Assembly (NCBI GenBank): GCA_014376325.1
Contig: JACMRP010000022.1
Location: forward strand, 1 to 7,013
DNA: 7,013 nucleotides
From: Pseudobdellovibrionaceae bacterium
GTDB taxonomy: Bacteria; Bdellovibrionota; Bdellovibrionia; Bdellovibrionales; Bdellovibrionaceae
Direction of reading: 5' to 3'
Below, one piece after another: positions 6,533 to 7,013 of this stretch. Position 1 is the first letter of the stretch. The number at the start of each line of letters is the position of its first letter. The notes under the pieces are model-generated. The model did not search any database. It had not been told where the DNA came from and saw only the letters and a list, made by a program, of their open reading frames with translations. Made by a program: the position numbers and the translations under genes.

Positions 6533-7013
6533 CTAGCCCTCCATCGTGTTTGCGAAAGTTACTTCTGGAAACATGTATTCCGTTTCAACCTGTTGATTTT
6601 TGATCTTGTCGAAAATCGGGAAGCGCGTATTTGTATCGCGACTTCTGCGAGCTTCGTCCATCACGTGCACGATGTCGTTGTAAGATACATCGGCATCCGG
6701 TGCTAGATCGATCTTAAATACTTCAGGATTTGCTTTTTTCACGTCGCGTAGACGAACTTGAAGTCCGGCAAAGTCAAACGTGCCGTCGGCTTTTTTAGGC
6801 ACGACTTCCACTGTTTGCTTTCCTTCTTTCAAGATCACGATGCGAACGCCTTCTTTGTCTTTCACTTCTAATGTGATGAGCGTCGCTTTAACATCCTTGT
6901 CTTGCTTTTCGATCGCCTGCTGCACGACTTGCGGCAACTGGGTTTCGATCGTCATCATCTGCACGAATGCCGACGACACGAGCAACACCGGAACTAGCTT
7001 CACCATCACCGCG
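6533..7013 (-). CDS. ExbD/TolR-like stator protein, 5' end cut by the window
   Basis: This is an inner-membrane biopolymer-transport/stator subunit of the ExbD/TolR family, which couples ion flow to movement of envelope parts together with a TolQ/ExbB/MotA-type partner. The reading frame stays open through the right edge. The first complete visible codon is GCG (Ala), followed by GTG and ATG, so the protein almost certainly starts upstream and lacks only its short cytoplasmic N-terminus and perhaps the first turn of the membrane helix. Visible residues 1-22 (AVMVKLVPVLLVSSAFVQMM and on) form the membrane span. A periplasmic domain follows, with the family signature near its end: an acid-containing strand (IDLAPDADVSYNDIV), then VMDEARR. 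About 30 residues after this signature form an unusual Phe/Glu-rich tail. The stop TAG lies 3 bases before the next gene, so the two are translationally linked. The usual membrane Asp is not visible, and a Lys sits in the span instead. Family assignment is firm; the role as an AglQ/AglS equivalent is inferred from the neighbours. Confidence 0.88.
   Translation of the reverse strand, partial: AVMVKLVPVLLVSSAFVQMMTIETQLPQVVQQAIEKQDKDVKATLITLEVKDKEGVRIVILKEGKQTVEVVPKKADGTFDFAGLQVRLRDVKKANPEVFKIDLAPDADVSYNDIVHVMDEARRSRDTNTRFPIFDKIKNQQVETEYMFPEVTFANTMEG
6537..6542 (-). promoter_or_regulatory. Ribosome binding site for the second ExbD-like gene
   Basis: GGAGGG lies inside the last codons of the preceding ExbD-like gene. 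Its GGAGG core is 8 bases from the ATG at 6529. Its position inside the upstream reading frame suggests coupled translation, so the two ExbD-like subunits would be made in linked amounts. Confidence 0.7.

Overview
All recognisable genes lie on the minus strand and read from the right edge of the window to the left. Spacing is mostly tight, as in one operon. Composition is close to balanced GC. The gene set (paired ExbD/TolR proteins, a very large periplasmic TPR protein, an FHA-like/TonB-like bridge protein with an AgmX/PglI C-terminus, and an outer-membrane barrel of the type shared by myxobacteria and Bdellovibrio) points to a predatory deltaproteobacterial-type Gram-negative, most likely Bdellovibrionota. 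That assignment is inference from gene families; no rRNA or other marker gene is present.

Layout in transcription order: (1) 7013-6533, an ExbD/TolR-like protein whose start is cut by the window edge; (2) 6529-6035, a second, different ExbD/TolR-like protein with the classical membrane Asp; (3) 6033-2317, a 1238-residue secreted protein of many TPR-like helical repeats; (4) a 125-base gap, 2316-2192, the only sizeable one; (5) 2179-1940, a 79-residue exported or lipid-anchored small protein with a TTG start; (6) 1883-447, a 478-residue protein with an FHA-like cytoplasmic domain, one membrane span, Pro-rich and Gly-rich linkers and an AgmX/PglI (TonB-like) C-terminal domain; (7) 428 to the left edge, the first 142 codons of a predicted outer-membrane beta-barrel.

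Together the products would span the envelope: ion-driven stator subunits in the inner membrane, a bridge protein that links cytoplasm to periplasm, a periplasmic TPR scaffold, a small periplasmic part and an outer-membrane barrel. This part list resembles the Agl-Glt machinery that drives gliding (adventurous) motility in Myxococcus xanthus, where AglQ/AglS are the TolR-like motor subunits, GltD/GltE are TPR proteins, GltG is the FHA/TonB-type bridge and GltA/GltB/GltH are outer-membrane barrels. The assignment of this operon to that system is an inference. A TolQ/ExbB/MotA-like partner (AglR equivalent) is expected just beyond the right edge. No mobile elements, CRISPR arrays, structural RNA genes or convincing intrinsic terminators were seen.
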